DNA from: Actinobacteria bacterium IMCC26256
Lineage (GTDB): Bacteria > Actinomycetota > Acidimicrobiia > IMCC26256
DNA length: 64,000 nucleotides
Direction: 5' to 3'
Assembly (NCBI GenBank): GCA_001023575.1
Contig: CP011489.1
Coordinates: forward strand, 62,001 to 126,000
This document shows, in pieces, positions 50,204 through 60,492 of this stretch. The position numbers were made by a program, and so were the translations under genes. Numbering within the stretch: the stretch's first letter is position 1; the number at the start of each line of letters is the position of its first letter. The notes beneath the pieces are model-generated. The model was not told the origin of the DNA. It did not search any database and saw only the letters and a list, made by a program, of their open reading frames with translations.

Positions 50204-52312
50204 TCACAGAGCAGGGGAGATAGCGACGAGGGTATCCGAGTAGGCGACCCCGCCTCCCCAGTCGGTTAGGCGATCACTTGTAAGAGAGTTCGCAACGCCA
50301 CCCTCGTGAGAATCGCCCCACCATCCCCAGGGGATTGCTACAACACCGGTGCGCAGGCGCTCTGTGATCCGAACCCTAAGGGTTACTTCGCCGCGGTCAT
50401 TAGATACTTTGACCATCGTACCCTCAAATAGATTGAGTGCGGTTGCATCCGCTGCGACCATCTCAAGATATGGCCCACCCTCGACTGCGCCCTGTTCTGG
50501 TCTTTGATGTTCTGCTCTTTGATGTTTAGGTAGATGTGAGTAGGAAGAGTTGAGGAACCGTGCATGCTGTTTCGGTGTCAAGAGGCGGAATGGAAAGCGC
50601 GTTAACTGCTCAGGCGCATACTCGGTCGGGGCTTCATAAGTGGGTAGCGCCGGCTGGCCTAGAGCACGCAACTCCTCACTCACAAACTCAACTCGACCGC
50701 TTGCCGTTGGAAATACTCCATCACCAAACGGCTTGCCATCTTCTGGGTACGGCACGCGCACGCGATGCTCAGCGCGTAGTTGATCAATATCGATGGATGG
50801 CAACGCTGCTGTCAGCACAGCGAGGTCCTCCTCGAAGAGTGCAGGCTCCGTTAATCCAAGAGCGCGAGCAAGTTGTCTATGAAACTCTGCGTTACTTATC
50901 GACTCGCCCACCGGCGCAATCGCAGCTTCGTTCCAACCAAGATTCAAGTGACCCCACGAGGGAGTTACGTCGAGACTCTCAAGCTGTGTTGTGGCAGGGA
51001 GAACAATGTCTGCATAGCGGGCAGTGTCAGTAAGGAATTGTTCGTGGACGACTGTGAACAAATCTGTGCGCTCAAAACCCTTGCGCAGCAACTCCGTATT
51101 AGGGACGCTCACCATTGGGTTAGTGCCCCAAACGAATAGAGCATGCACGCTCGGGTTTAAATCTGTATTGGTGAGAATGTCAGCAAGGCGAACCTCGTCG
51201 AGCACTCGGGGCTCGCGGGTGCCAAGGAGATCGGGGCGACTCAGAGCGTCATGGTCAATCGCTAGGTCTGTCCACGATCCAACGCTGCGGGCTAGCCCGC
51301 CACCACGATCGCGCCATGCGCCAACAAGTGCGGGTAGGCATGCAAGGGTGCGGAAGAACATTCCGCCGTGCTCTCGGTGCTCGGCTCCAATCAGAGTGCG
51401 TATAGCTGCGGGGCGAGTGGTTGCGTACTCGCGTGCAAGAGCCACGATCTCGTCTTCAGGAAGACCACATATCTCGGCTGCTCGCTGAGGGCTCCACTCT
51501 CTAACATGCTCCTCTAAATCCTCGAAGCCGAGAGTGCGTGCTGCAACCCATTTATGGTCGTGCAGATCCTCATTAATAATTACATGCATCATGGCGAGCA
51601 TCAGTGCAACATCAGTACCAGGGAGCGGCTGAATGAATTGGTCTGCCTCGTCCGCAGTAATGGTTCGGATTGGATCTATGACGATGATGCGCGCGCCGGC
51701 AGTACGAGCTGCCTCAATTGTTGGCCAGAGGTGTCGGTTGGTGAGGCGAGTGTTGCTTCCCCAGATGATGATTAGTTTTGAGTGGGCCAACTCCTCTGGA
51801 TCGAGGGCGAGTTTGGTGCCGTTGGTCATCGCAACACCGGCGCCTGCGACTGCTCCGCAGAGTGCGCCCTGAAGGCGTGTTACTCCGAGTGCATTCCAGA
51901 GTCGATAAGGGAACCCCATTGCTAAGAGACTTTGGTTTCCTGCTCCACTAAATGGCAGCACCGCTTCGGCGCCATGGTTTTGGATGACCGATTGGAGTTG
52001 AGATGCAATCTCTCCCAACGCTGTTGCCCAAGAGATTTGTTCAAACTCGCCAGAACCTTTAGGCCCGATACGCCTGAGAGGTCTGGTCACTCGGCTTTCG
52101 CTATACGCACGTTCAATAAAGTTGTTGACCTTGGGGCAGAGTTCACCTTTACTAAACGGATGATCCGGGTCGCCTCGAAGTTTTACAGCGACTCCGTTCT
52201 CGACTGTGGCTATCCAACCACATGAATCAGGGCAGTCGTGGTGGCAGGTTCCGTACGCAGTCGTTCGGGTGTCTTGGCCTGTGATGTTTGACGAATCCAG
52301 AGTTGAGGCCAT
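50204..52312 (-). CDS. Molybdopterin-dependent oxidoreductase
   Basis: A 702-residue protein of the DMSO-reductase superfamily. A 4Fe-4S motif lies near the N-terminus (TCHHDCPDSCGW ... GELCPKVN), then PLRRIGPKG, IIIWGSNTRLTNR, VIDPIRTITA and a C-terminal MopB domain. GALCGAVAGAG may ligate the molybdenum region, as in thiosulfate/polysulfide-like or unassigned groups. No signal or Tat motif is seen, so it is cytoplasmic. The reaction is unknown, and no small subunit is adjacent. Confidence 0.85.
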   Translation of the reverse strand: MASTLDSSNITGQDTRTTAYGTCHHDCPDSCGWIATVENGVAVKLRGDPDHPFSKGELCPKVNNFIERAYSESRVTRPLRRIGPKGSGEFEQISWATALGEIASQLQSVIQNHGAEAVLPFSGAGNQSLLAMGFPYRLWNALGVTRLQGALCGAVAGAGVAMTNGTKLALDPEELAHSKLIIIWGSNTRLTNRHLWPTIEAARTAGARIIVIDPIRTITADEADQFIQPLPGTDVALMLAMMHVIINEDLHDHKWVAARTLGFEDLEEHVREWSPQRAAEICGLPEDEIVALAREYATTRPAAIRTLIGAEHREHGGMFFRTLACLPALVGAWRDRGGGLARSVGSWTDLAIDHDALSRPDLLGTREPRVLDEVRLADILTNTDLNPSVHALFVWGTNPMVSVPNTELLRKGFERTDLFTVVHEQFLTDTARYADIVLPATTQLESLDVTPSWGHLNLGWNEAAIAPVGESISNAEFHRQLARALGLTEPALFEEDLAVLTAALPSIDIDQLRAEHRVRVPYPEDGKPFGDGVFPTASGRVEFVSEELRALGQPALPTYEAPTEYAPEQLTRFPFRLLTPKQHARFLNSSYSHLPKHQRAEHQRPEQGAVEGGPYLEMVAADATALNLFEGTMVKVSNDRGEVTLRVRITERLRTGVVAIPWGWWGDSHEGGVANSLTSDRLTDWGGGVAYSDTLVAISPAL

Positions 52313-52354
52313 GGCGTAGATGCTACGAGATCTCGAGAGCGGGCGGAGTTGGAG

Positions 52355-54316
52355 TTAAGGCTTAGCGGTACCCGTAGAACCGGAAGGGGGCTGGGGATTC
52401 TTGGGGAGCCCAAGTTGTGGGATCATCCAGCGCGTAATTATCAGTGCTCCCGCACCTTGATAGTGAATGAAATCAGGGCGCAATTTGACCCCACGCTCAA
52501 TAGTCTGACAGTCGTCGTATTTTGGGCAGACTCGCTTTGCTATATCAATCAAGCCAACCTCTGGGTGCTGCTCTGCATAGCGTACAAATGTTGCATTTTG
52601 ACACTTAGTCAGTGGCACTACCTCGGGTGTGAAACCAAATACTGGCGAGTAAGCATTTGTGCTGATCACTAGGTGTGCTCCACGCGAGGTAAGGACGCGC
52701 TGTGCATCGGTGAGCGCCTGTGAAGTCCACTCTTTATAGAGAGCATCGCATGGCCTTACCCATCCATCGCCGCGAGTACCACCTACATGAATAGCGCCGA
52801 GCAGCAAAACTACGATGTCTGGATCGAATTGCGCAACCGTGCTTGGCCACGCGAGTGTGCAATCGAATGCATTGGAACCGTCGCCGAGTTCTGGGCCACG
52901 TTCCTTCAAGACGGTAGGAAAATGGCATCCCGGCAATGCTGCGTTTAAGGTCACCATGTTGAAGTCATTATCTAGTGGAGTAAAGCCCTGGTCTGACAAG
53001 TACCACCCCACAGAGTTTCCAACGATCATTATGCGTGTAGCTCCGGGGTGGTCGATCGTCTTTTTAAGAGCGTCGGCTGATTCCTGCTCGATGGTTTTTT
53101 GTTTTATCGGACTGGCCTCGGCGCCTCGCGTTGATATGACCGCTAGTCCAACAAGCAGTGCTGCAGCACACGGCGTAAACCAACGAAGGGTCTTCGCAGA
53201 GAAGGCCCCGTATCGAATGGGTTTCTCAACAAATCTGTAAGACAGGAGTGCAACCGCAAGCGTTACTGCAAGGCGAATAGCGAGAAGTGGCCATCCGCTT
53301 ACTCCGACTCGATCTGCATTGAGCCAGACATAGATAGGCCAGTGCCAGAGATATAGGCCATAACTAATGATCCCGGCCTCTACGAATAGGCGTGCTGATA
53401 AGCCGCGCGCAAGGAGTCCGGAGTCTGGGTGCGTGATTGCTGCGATGACGGCCGTCGCTGCGAGACTGCAGATTAAGAGGCCGCCAGAGTAGAGGCCGCC
53501 TTGCTCGAGTCTGAAATATGCCCAGACGAGTATCGCAGTCGCCGCGAAGCCAAGAATCTCCAGGGAGAGGCGCCCCCGTTTGGTACTCGCTGCCCCCCTC
53601 CAAGCAATCCAACTAGCAAGAGCTGCACCAAACAGAATTGCCGCTGCGCGCGTATCTGTTCCGTAATAGATACGAACTGTTCCCTTTGAACTGTGCCAGA
53701 TCTCAAGTGCTAATGCTGCCGAGGTGATGGAGAGGATGAGGGATGTGAAGAACATTGCGCGTGCCCACGCAATAGCTGTTCGCCCGCGCCGAACGATAAA
53801 TCCAACGCTGAGAGCGACTAGCGGCCAGACAACATAGAACTGCTCCTCAATCGCGAGGCTCCACGTGTGGTTCAAGGGAGACGGAGAAGTGAAGAGTCTC
53901 CAGTAGTCGTAGTGAGCAAGGACTAGGTGCCAGTTCGCAACGTAGCCAAGAGTTGCAAGAAAATCGCCACGAATCTGAGTTAGCTCTGTGGGCTTCGCTA
54001 TAAAAACTGCATAAGCACAGACCGCAACGAGCATAAGAAAGAGTGCAGGGAGCAGGCGCCTGGCACGCCTCGCCCAGAAACCGCCCAATCCGATCGTTCC
54101 GGTGCGTGCTGTCTCCGCTAACAGGATTGAAGTGATTAGGTAGCCGGAGAGAACAAAGAAGAGGTCTACTCCGAGGTATCCACCTTTGAGTACTCCACCG
54201 TGGAATAGAAGCACTGCAATAACTGCAGCACCGCGGGCTCCATCGAGAGCCGTGATGTGGCGACGCTCGGCCAATGGGGACTCAGTCTTTGGGGCCTCAA
54301 CGACCGAAGAAGTCAT
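52355..54316 (-). CDS. Acyltransferase 3 / SGNH fusion (OafA/YrhL-like)
   Basis: A 653-residue membrane protein. The N-terminal ~380 residues hold ~10 helices with the acyltransferase-3 signatures ALDGARGAAVIAVLLFHGG (catalytic His) and WSLAIEEQFYVVWPL. The C-terminal outer domain is SGNH-like: IVGNSVG as the nucleophile block (Ser near GNS), LLLGAIHVGG, and a closing DFIHYQG Asp-His. It would O-acetylate or otherwise acylate a surface glycan. It ends the operon of efflux genes, overlapping the permease by 4 bp. Confidence 0.85.
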   Translation of the reverse strand: MTSSVVEAPKTESPLAERRHITALDGARGAAVIAVLLFHGGVLKGGYLGVDLFFVLSGYLITSILLAETARTGTIGLGGFWARRARRLLPALFLMLVAVCAYAVFIAKPTELTQIRGDFLATLGYVANWHLVLAHYDYWRLFTSPSPLNHTWSLAIEEQFYVVWPLVALSVGFIVRRGRTAIAWARAMFFTSLILSITSAALALEIWHSSKGTVRIYYGTDTRAAAILFGAALASWIAWRGAASTKRGRLSLEILGFAATAILVWAYFRLEQGGLYSGGLLICSLAATAVIAAITHPDSGLLARGLSARLFVEAGIISYGLYLWHWPIYVWLNADRVGVSGWPLLAIRLAVTLAVALLSYRFVEKPIRYGAFSAKTLRWFTPCAAALLVGLAVISTRGAEASPIKQKTIEQESADALKKTIDHPGATRIMIVGNSVGWYLSDQGFTPLDNDFNMVTLNAALPGCHFPTVLKERGPELGDGSNAFDCTLAWPSTVAQFDPDIVVLLLGAIHVGGTRGDGWVRPCDALYKEWTSQALTDAQRVLTSRGAHLVISTNAYSPVFGFTPEVVPLTKCQNATFVRYAEQHPEVGLIDIAKRVCPKYDDCQTIERGVKLRPDFIHYQGAGALIITRWMIPQLGLPKNPQPPSGSTGTAKP

Positions 54317-55506
54317 CCCAATCGGAGAGTCTCAAGCGGTTCTAGTTTGGCGGCACGCCTCGCTGGGTATAGACCCGCAACAATCGATACAACCATTGCG
54401 AGCAGGACACCGGCCGGCGGGATCCAGTTCTGTAATACGAAGACCCATCCGGATAGCCATACTCCGACGAGGATTGCGAACGCCCCAAGCATGACCCCAA
54501 GGATTCCACCGATGAATCCAACAACCATTGCCTCAAGGAGGAACTGCTGTGCGATGGTCCGGCGAGTATGGCCTAGCGCGCGGCGGATACCGATCTCGGT
54601 GGAGCGTTGGATAACTGAGATGGACATGACATTTGCGATTCCGATACCGCCAACAATAATCGCAAGCAGACCCATTGAGGCCACGATGAGTTGAAGTTGC
54701 CGGTCGCTCTGGGCCGCTAGTTCTAGCGCCTCAGCCTTGATCTCGGTCGCAACCTCTTTGGGGCCACCAAGGGCGATTGCAACGCGCAGAGCGTCTGAGG
54801 TGACCTGTTCTGTACCATCCGAGGAGCGTACGTAGAGCTTCGTTGGCAGGATGTCTTCTTTAACGAAATCCGCGTCTGCCGAGGCGAAGGAAATAAATGC
54901 TGCGTTGTCTAGTGACGGGTCCAACTCCACTTTACCGAGTACTCCAATTACACCGTAGGGCTTATCAGCGAGGTCGATGGTGCGGCTCTCTCCTGGGAGG
55001 TACCCGAGTTCATTCGCCAATCCGCTACCAATTACAACCGCGCGTACAGCGTTGTCGTTATCGGCTTTGCTTATCCACCGTCCGCTGGTAAGCGGAACCT
55101 CGAGTACATAGGGAAGCCGCGTATCAGTTCCGACAACTGGAATTGGGGTTGTCTCATACTTGGCGCGTGCCTGCGGATAGGGGGAGACGATGATGTCGGT
55201 GAGTTGTACGACCGAGGCAACCTTCTCAACTGTCTCTACTTGTTCAGCGCGCTGAACTGCGTCTTTTGGAAGGGTCGGGTTCTGTGATCCGAAGCTGCTT
55301 GCGGCCTTGGCCTCGATCAAGTTGGTTCCGAGCTGAGCAACCTTTGCCTTTAAGTCACCTTTAGCACTGTCCGTGAGACCGACAGCAGCGACAATCGCAG
55401 CCACCCCGATAACAGGGCCCATGAGGAGAAGCACTGTACGCACTTTCCGGGCAAGCAGACCGCCGAAGGCAACGCTTATGAGGTCACGAGTATTGCGAGA
55501 GATCAT
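54313..55506 (-). CDS. MacB-like ABC transporter permease
   Basis: A 397-residue protein with an N-terminal helix (~20-45), a large outer MacB-PCD domain, and three C-terminal helices (~270-390) with the FtsX/MacB signature GGIGIANVMSISVIQRSTEIG, RRALG. It works with the adjacent ATPase and adaptor. In the Gram-positive setting these systems export peptides or lipids, or remodel the wall, rather than spanning an outer membrane. Confidence 0.88.
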   Translation of the reverse strand: MISRNTRDLISVAFGGLLARKVRTVLLLMGPVIGVAAIVAAVGLTDSAKGDLKAKVAQLGTNLIEAKAASSFGSQNPTLPKDAVQRAEQVETVEKVASVVQLTDIIVSPYPQARAKYETTPIPVVGTDTRLPYVLEVPLTSGRWISKADNDNAVRAVVIGSGLANELGYLPGESRTIDLADKPYGVIGVLGKVELDPSLDNAAFISFASADADFVKEDILPTKLYVRSSDGTEQVTSDALRVAIALGGPKEVATEIKAEALELAAQSDRQLQLIVASMGLLAIIVGGIGIANVMSISVIQRSTEIGIRRALGHTRRTIAQQFLLEAMVVGFIGGILGVMLGAFAILVGVWLSGWVFVLQNWIPPAGVLLAMVVSIVAGLYPARRAAKLEPLETLRLG

Positions 55507-56216
55507 GAGAGCACCTTGTATTCATCCGCAACGATCTCTCCGTCGCGCATCGAGACCTTGCGATCGGCCCTACCTGCCACGCCTTGATCGTGTGTTACCA
55601 ATACCACTGCTCGCTCGTTAGACCTCAACGACTCAAATATCTGCATCACATTCTCAGCATTGGAGGAGTCGAGCGCTCCGGTAGGTTCATCGGCGAGGAC
55701 AATGATTGGGTCCGTAACAAGAGAACGTGCAATCGCAACACGTTGCTGCTCTCCACCAGACAACTGGACCGGCCTGTGATCGTGGCGCGAACCAAGCCCG
55801 ACTCTCTCAAGAGCGTCCATAGCTTTGTCTCGACGCTCAGCAGGCTTAAGGCCGCGGTATAGAAGCGCAGTCTCTACATTTCCGAGAGCGCTGAGGTGCG
55901 CAATAAGGTGGAACTGCTGAAAAACAAATCCAATTGTTCGTCCACGTAGACGAGTACGGCTTGCGTCGTCGAGGGTTGTGATCTCTTCGCTCGCAATTTT
56001 GATGGATCCAGATGTAGGTAGGTCAAGGCAGCCCAGCAATCCGAGCATGGTTGATTTACCTGAGCCTGATGGCCCGACTATCGCCATAAAATCGCCAGGC
56101 ATAATGCGAAGAGATACCTCGCGAAGAGCAAATACTTTTACCTCATCGCCATAGACGCGCGAAACGTCTGTTAGCTCAAGGAATGGCTCTCGTGGGTCTG
56201 AAGATACCTCTGTCAT
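55503..56216 (-). CDS. MacB/LolD-type ABC ATPase
   Basis: A 237-residue ATPase: Walker [10 protein letters not shown], the Q-loop FVFQQFHLI, signature [15 protein letters not shown], Walker [12 protein letters not shown] and the H-loop VLVTHD. It pairs with the permease gene that overlaps by 4 bp. It drives the mechanotransmission cycle of the adaptor-permease machine. Confidence 0.92.
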   Translation of the reverse strand: MTEVSSDPREPFLELTDVSRVYGDEVKVFALREVSLRIMPGDFMAIVGPSGSGKSTMLGLLGCLDLPTSGSIKIASEEITTLDDASRTRLRGRTIGFVFQQFHLIAHLSALGNVETALLYRGLKPAERRDKAMDALERVGLGSRHDHRPVQLSGGEQQRVAIARSLVTDPIIVLADEPTGALDSSNAENVMQIFESLRSNERAVVLVTHDQGVAGRADRKVSMRDGEIVADEYKVLS

Positions 56217-56223
56217 CTTTGTG

Positions 56224-58404
56224 CTATTCCGTCGGCGTCGTCACAGAGACAACAACGAGTTCTTTCCCAGTTAGGCCCTTGGTAACTTCAATGAACTCAT
56301 CTTGCGTTAGCCCAACCTCTATGAGCACACGTTTGATGCGACCGGCATCAGTTACAACTCTCACATAGTTCTTAGAGCCACTCTTTAGAACTGCGGCAAT
56401 CGGAACTGCTACCACGTTATTTCGCTCATCAATAACTACATCAATGCTCACAGTCGCGCCGTCAACGTTTGGAAGGTCCCCCGTGGCCTCAACAGTGCCT
56501 TCGTAGGTCTCGGTCTTGTCAGCACCAATGGTCGATGTCTCATCTAACTTTGTGATGAGCCCTGGGATCGGTACTCCGCCGGCCTCGAGCTGCACATCGG
56601 CCTCCATGCCGAGCTCGATTTTGGATCGCTGCGTAGCGGTCATCTTGAGTTTTACTGCAAGAACTGGCTCTGTGAGGTTCAATACGGGTGAGCCCTGAAG
56701 AACAAACTCACCTTCATCTACAGCGACAGTACCGATGCGTGCAGGCCAGTTCGCGACGATCATGTCGCTTGGGTAGAAGATCACGTCATCGGAGAACACG
56801 CGCACGGTGATTGTGACAGATGAGGCGCCTGCTCGCATTAGTGCGAGGCCGGAGAGCACCTGGTAATCCTGTCCGGGAGTGGCGCTACCGCCGGTTTGGT
56901 AGTTGATGGTCGTGTCCTCAACCATTACCTGTGTAGCAACGATTGTGAATGAGACGCTCCCGCCTTCACGGACATCGCCACCACCACCGATGTTGAGTTC
57001 GGGTACATCCCCTGACTCAACCGTTACCGTAGCGACGCTTGGGTAGGCAGCTGTGTAAGGAGGCGGAGAGATGATGTCCGGATCTGCGACAATCGTAACT
57101 GTGATCGTCTCGTCGGGCTCGACCAAATCGTCGGATCGAGGAGAGATATTAAACGCAACCTCTGTATTGCCGGATGTAAGCGTTACATAGTCATTTGCGA
57201 GTGGGCGGTAATCCTGCTCGACGGTTGCGCTGCCCGTGATGTTCACAAAAATATCAAGGTTTCGGTTTAGCTCTACATTCGAGCGGAGTCGGAAGGTGGC
57301 GTTCTGCCCTTCGTTTGTCTTTGCAGAGTCGGCCGAGATTGTGATCTGCGGAATGATGTCAGTGCCGTTGGCATTGATAGTGATTGTTGCTCTATCGGAT
57401 GGTCCGACCACGTAGTTGGGGTCGTTCCCAAACTGTGTTGTCATTGTGACTGTTATATCTTCTTCGTCCTCAACGACGATGTCATCGAAAATATCAGATG
57501 AGAACGAGACGCTGGTTTGTCCTGCAAGGATCGTCGCGTTGTTTTTAAGCGTCTTGTAATCGGCGTTGCGATTCGAGTCCCCGGCAGTGGCGCCTCCAGC
57601 AATCTGCAGAGCAACGATGGTGTCATTGGCCGGTGCAACATCTGCGTTGAGGGTCCAGGTAGCAACTCCACCCTCGTCTACGTACCTCGGTGTCCCCGAT
57701 ACATTGATAACTGGCTTGTCAGGAGTTCCGGTCGCTGCGCGTCGAGCTAATGCGGGAATTGCGCGTGCAGCACCTCTCCTTGCTGGAGGGATCGGCCCGA
57801 CGAAGTTGTCTCCGCTGCTCTCAACAGATGTGGCTGTTGAGAGGATTGTTGCGGCACCCGTGCTGCGCTTGCCAAGCCTGTAGCCAGCGGAGTTTCCGCT
57901 TAGTGATAGTTGAACTGTCTCATCAGTCTCCGGCTTGGCGCCGCCGTATCCGTGTACTGCCTGCCACTTGGCTAATGCTGATCGCGTCTGCTCCGTAAAC
58001 GTGCGGTCGACTCTCCCAGGACTAAATCCATCTGATGCAAGGATCTTCTCAAGTTGCGCAACATCTGGTCCGTCAGAGCCGACATCGAGGGTGCGGAAGA
58101 ACGAGAAGTCACCCTTCACCGCTACCGCCTCGCGACCATCGAGAGCAAAAATAGCGTCCCCAACGTTTACCTCTTGAGCGTCCTTAACATTCACTTTGCT
58201 CACGCGGCCATCGGTTGGCGCATTGATGGTCTGCGTCTCCTCTCTGCGCAACTCTCCGCTAACGGTGAGGATGTCCTGGAGGGTCTGCCGAGAGACAGGC
58301 TGGGGAGTAATGGAGGTCTTCTTCGTCGATGAACCACCACAGGCAGCAAGCAATGAACCGGTCATTACAATCGCACCGATTGTGGCAAGAGAGCGTTTAA
58401 ACAT
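56224..58404 (-). CDS. Efflux adaptor with peptidoglycan-binding and Calx-beta inserts
   Basis: A 726-residue lipoprotein (Cys 22, LLAAC). It begins like an HlyD/MacA adaptor: LTVSGELRREE, APTDGRVSKVNV (lipoyl half). A peptidoglycan-binding domain follows at ~105-170 (GSDGPDVAQLEKILASDGF). Three Calx-beta-like domains occupy ~230-560 (each with a D-Y, D-E-E-D/T motif such as VVEDEEDITVTM and VEPDETITVTI). The HlyD second half and membrane-proximal domain end it (~575-726). It heads the operon. The usual coiled-coil hairpin is replaced by these inserts, fitting a tube through the wall. Confidence 0.82.
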   Translation of the reverse strand: MFKRSLATIGAIVMTGSLLAACGGSSTKKTSITPQPVSRQTLQDILTVSGELRREETQTINAPTDGRVSKVNVKDAQEVNVGDAIFALDGREAVAVKGDFSFFRTLDVGSDGPDVAQLEKILASDGFSPGRVDRTFTEQTRSALAKWQAVHGYGGAKPETDETVQLSLSGNSAGYRLGKRSTGAATILSTATSVESSGDNFVGPIPPARRGAARAIPALARRAATGTPDKPVINVSGTPRYVDEGGVATWTLNADVAPANDTIVALQIAGGATAGDSNRNADYKTLKNNATILAGQTSVSFSSDIFDDIVVEDEEDITVTMTTQFGNDPNYVVGPSDRATITINANGTDIIPQITISADSAKTNEGQNATFRLRSNVELNRNLDIFVNITGSATVEQDYRPLANDYVTLTSGNTEVAFNISPRSDDLVEPDETITVTIVADPDIISPPPYTAAYPSVATVTVESGDVPELNIGGGGDVREGGSVSFTIVATQVMVEDTTINYQTGGSATPGQDYQVLSGLALMRAGASSVTITVRVFSDDVIFYPSDMIVANWPARIGTVAVDEGEFVLQGSPVLNLTEPVLAVKLKMTATQRSKIELGMEADVQLEAGGVPIPGLITKLDETSTIGADKTETYEGTVEATGDLPNVDGATVSIDVVIDERNNVVAVPIAAVLKSGSKNYVRVVTDAGRIKRVLIEVGLTQDEFIEVTKGLTGKELVVVSVTTPTE

Positions 58405-58471
58405 TGCGGAGAGTCTCCTAGATAGTCGAGATAGATAGTTGCGGATTAGAGGGTTTTAGTTAGCGAAGGTT

Positions 58472-59128
58472 TTAGTTAGCGATTCCGACCTCGGCTGAGC
58501 ACTGGTTTAGATCGCGGCTGTTTATTGAGCCATCTGGCGATCGGAAGACTGCCGGGACGAGCAATCCAATTTCGTTTGTCGTTGTTGTAATTTTCCAACC
58601 GCGTTTCTCAAGGCATGGCTTGAGTTTGAGGAAGGCCTTATTACGTTCTTTTACCTGTTTGGGAGTGAGTTCTGCCCGGACGGTGTTGAACTCGGTGAGG
58701 ATTTGAACGATGCCGGTTCGCGCTGCGCACTTGCTAAGAATCGCGATGTACGCCGGGTCCTGAAATGCAGGGTTGCTGCGGTCAAGAAGGTTCCCGCGCA
58801 CCTTGTCGCCGCTTGCTGCAATGCACGCGCTGAATTTCGCATAGGCATCGAAGAGGCGGGTCTCAACGGGGCGAGTGTCAAGGTTTTGAGGTACGCCATC
58901 GGCGCCTGTTGCTCCCGTGGCAGTGCTTATACCTTTTGCGGCATTTTTCCGGAAGTCTTTAACTTCTTTGGGGGTGAGAACCTGGACATCCTCCGGGCTG
59001 CGAACAACGGTTGAGGAGGCTGCATCTGAGCTGCAGGACGAGAATGCGAGAGAGACAAAGAGAAGGGAGAAAAGAGCGATCGTCAAAGATTTAGCACCGG
59101 TATGACGGGACTTTTGGTTGTAACCCAC
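58472..59128 (-). CDS. Secreted lipoprotein with conserved cysteines
   Basis: A 218-residue protein with a lipobox (FSSC; Cys 32). Cys residues in the mature part (ACIAASGD, SKCAARTG, KPCLEKRGW, NQCSAEVG) could form two disulfides. It contains many helical segments (VKDFRKNAAKGIS, QVKERNKAFLKL). No catalytic signature. It lies 67 bp upstream of the efflux operon on the same strand and may be co-regulated with it. Confidence 0.6.
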   Translation of the reverse strand: MGYNQKSRHTGAKSLTIALFSLLFVSLAFSSCSSDAASSTVVRSPEDVQVLTPKEVKDFRKNAAKGISTATGATGADGVPQNLDTRPVETRLFDAYAKFSACIAASGDKVRGNLLDRSNPAFQDPAYIAILSKCAARTGIVQILTEFNTVRAELTPKQVKERNKAFLKLKPCLEKRGWKITTTTNEIGLLVPAVFRSPDGSINSRDLNQCSAEVGIAN

Positions 59129-59278
59129 GCTAGAGCCCCCCAGGACCGGTTTGGCGATTAGCGAAGGGTATCGGAGGCAATGCCGGTTGTCCCATCGCGG
59201 GGCCCATTCTCTATACCGGAAGACGAAATTTGGGTTTGAACTCGCCTAAATGCTGACCGCAGGTGGGAGAGTGCAGAG

Positions 59279-60277
59279 GTGAGCGAAGCCTGCTGCATGC
59301 CTAATCGAGACGAGGCAGAGAGTCTCAGTAAGGGGAATCCGGCCTCATCGCGCCCTGAGGAGCGTTCAGGCGAACCCGTAAAACAGGCCGAGGATGAGAT
59401 TGGCGGCCAACGCGTCTCGAACTTGCCTCTGATTGATTTTGTTGCGATACCGGCAGGAGTGTCCCAGATGGGGAACCCTCGCGGAGATGGCTATGAGGCT
59501 GATGGCGAGAGCGCAGTGCACGAAGTAACAGTTGGGGCGTTCTCCATAGGTACAACTGTGATTACGAACGCTCAATTTGCCGCTTTTGTATCTGATACGC
59601 GCTACGTAACCGAGGGCGAGCGCTTCGGGTGGTCTTTCGTTTTTGCAGGCCATCTGCCTGACGACTTCGAGGAGACACGCGGGGTAGTCGGGACCGAGTG
59701 GTGGCGACAGGTCTACGGCGCGACTTGGTTCTGCCCTGAGGGGCCTAACTCCAATATTGAGACTCGATCTGATCATCCGGTTGTGCACATCTCGTGGTCC
59801 GATGCTGAGGCGTTCTGTAAATGGTCAGGTACTCGACTCCCGACAGAGGCTGAGTGGGAATACGCAGCGCGCGGCGGTTTACTCGGCAAGGCATTTCCGT
59901 GGGGGGATGAGCTAGAGCCCAATGGTGAGCACCGCATGAATGTGTTTCAAGGGGATTTTCCAGCCCAGGACTCGGGGGCCGATGGATTCACTGGGACCGC
60001 CCCAGTTCGATCCTTCGCACCTAATGGTTTTGGGCTCTACGAGACCACTGGGAACGTCTGGGAATGGTGCTCTGATTATTTTGGCCAGGATTATTACCGA
60101 GCAAGTGAGAGCGTGGATCCGCGTGGACCGGCATCCGGGACGCATCGAGTAATGAGAGGTGGTTCATTTTTATGCCACGCCTCATACTGCAGGCGTTACC
60201 GAGTAGATGCGCGTAGCTCCAACACGCCAGACACGAGCGTAGGCCACCTCGGTTTTCGAGTTGTAGCTCTTCCATAG
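59279..60277 (+). CDS. Formylglycine-generating enzyme (FGE/SUMF1)
   Basis: A 332-residue protein, GTG start. It shows the FGE fold marks FVAIPAGVSQMGNP, HEVTVGAFSIG, VVHISWSDAEAFCKW, RLPTEAEWEYAARGG, NVWEWCSDYF and RVMRGGSFLCHASYCRRYR. The last contains both copper-binding active-site Cys, five residues apart as in SUMF1 C336/C341, so this is a genuine aerobic FGE and not merely a lookalike. It oxidises a Cys in CxPxR of sulfatases to formylglycine. No sulfatase lies in the window, so the target is elsewhere. Confidence 0.9.
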   Translation: MSEACCMPNRDEAESLSKGNPASSRPEERSGEPVKQAEDEIGGQRVSNLPLIDFVAIPAGVSQMGNPRGDGYEADGESAVHEVTVGAFSIGTTVITNAQFAAFVSDTRYVTEGERFGWSFVFAGHLPDDFEETRGVVGTEWWRQVYGATWFCPEGPNSNIETRSDHPVVHISWSDAEAFCKWSGTRLPTEAEWEYAARGGLLGKAFPWGDELEPNGEHRMNVFQGDFPAQDSGADGFTGTAPVRSFAPNGFGLYETTGNVWEWCSDYFGQDYYRASESVDPRGPASGTHRVMRGGSFLCHASYCRRYRVDARSSNTPDTSVGHLGFRVVALP

Positions 60278-60492
60278 GTAGTAGTACCCGGTGGCGATAG
60301 CTCTCTAGGTAGAAAGTCATGGGACTTTATTCCCACGCTATTCCCACGCTATTCCCACGCTTATTTCTGCGTTCCCTGTGGGTTCCTTACTTTTCCCAAC
60401 GCAATCACAACAAAGCTGTATCGCTTCAAGCGCATAGTGCTTTGCTGCCGAAACAACTGGTGTCCGAGAAACACCAATTGAAGAAGGCGAAT

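Noticed and set aside
60330-60362. Three tandem copies of ATTCCCACGCT
   Set aside because: A short local slip repeat ahead of the glycoside hydrolase; too short to claim a regulatory role, and no related copy seen.
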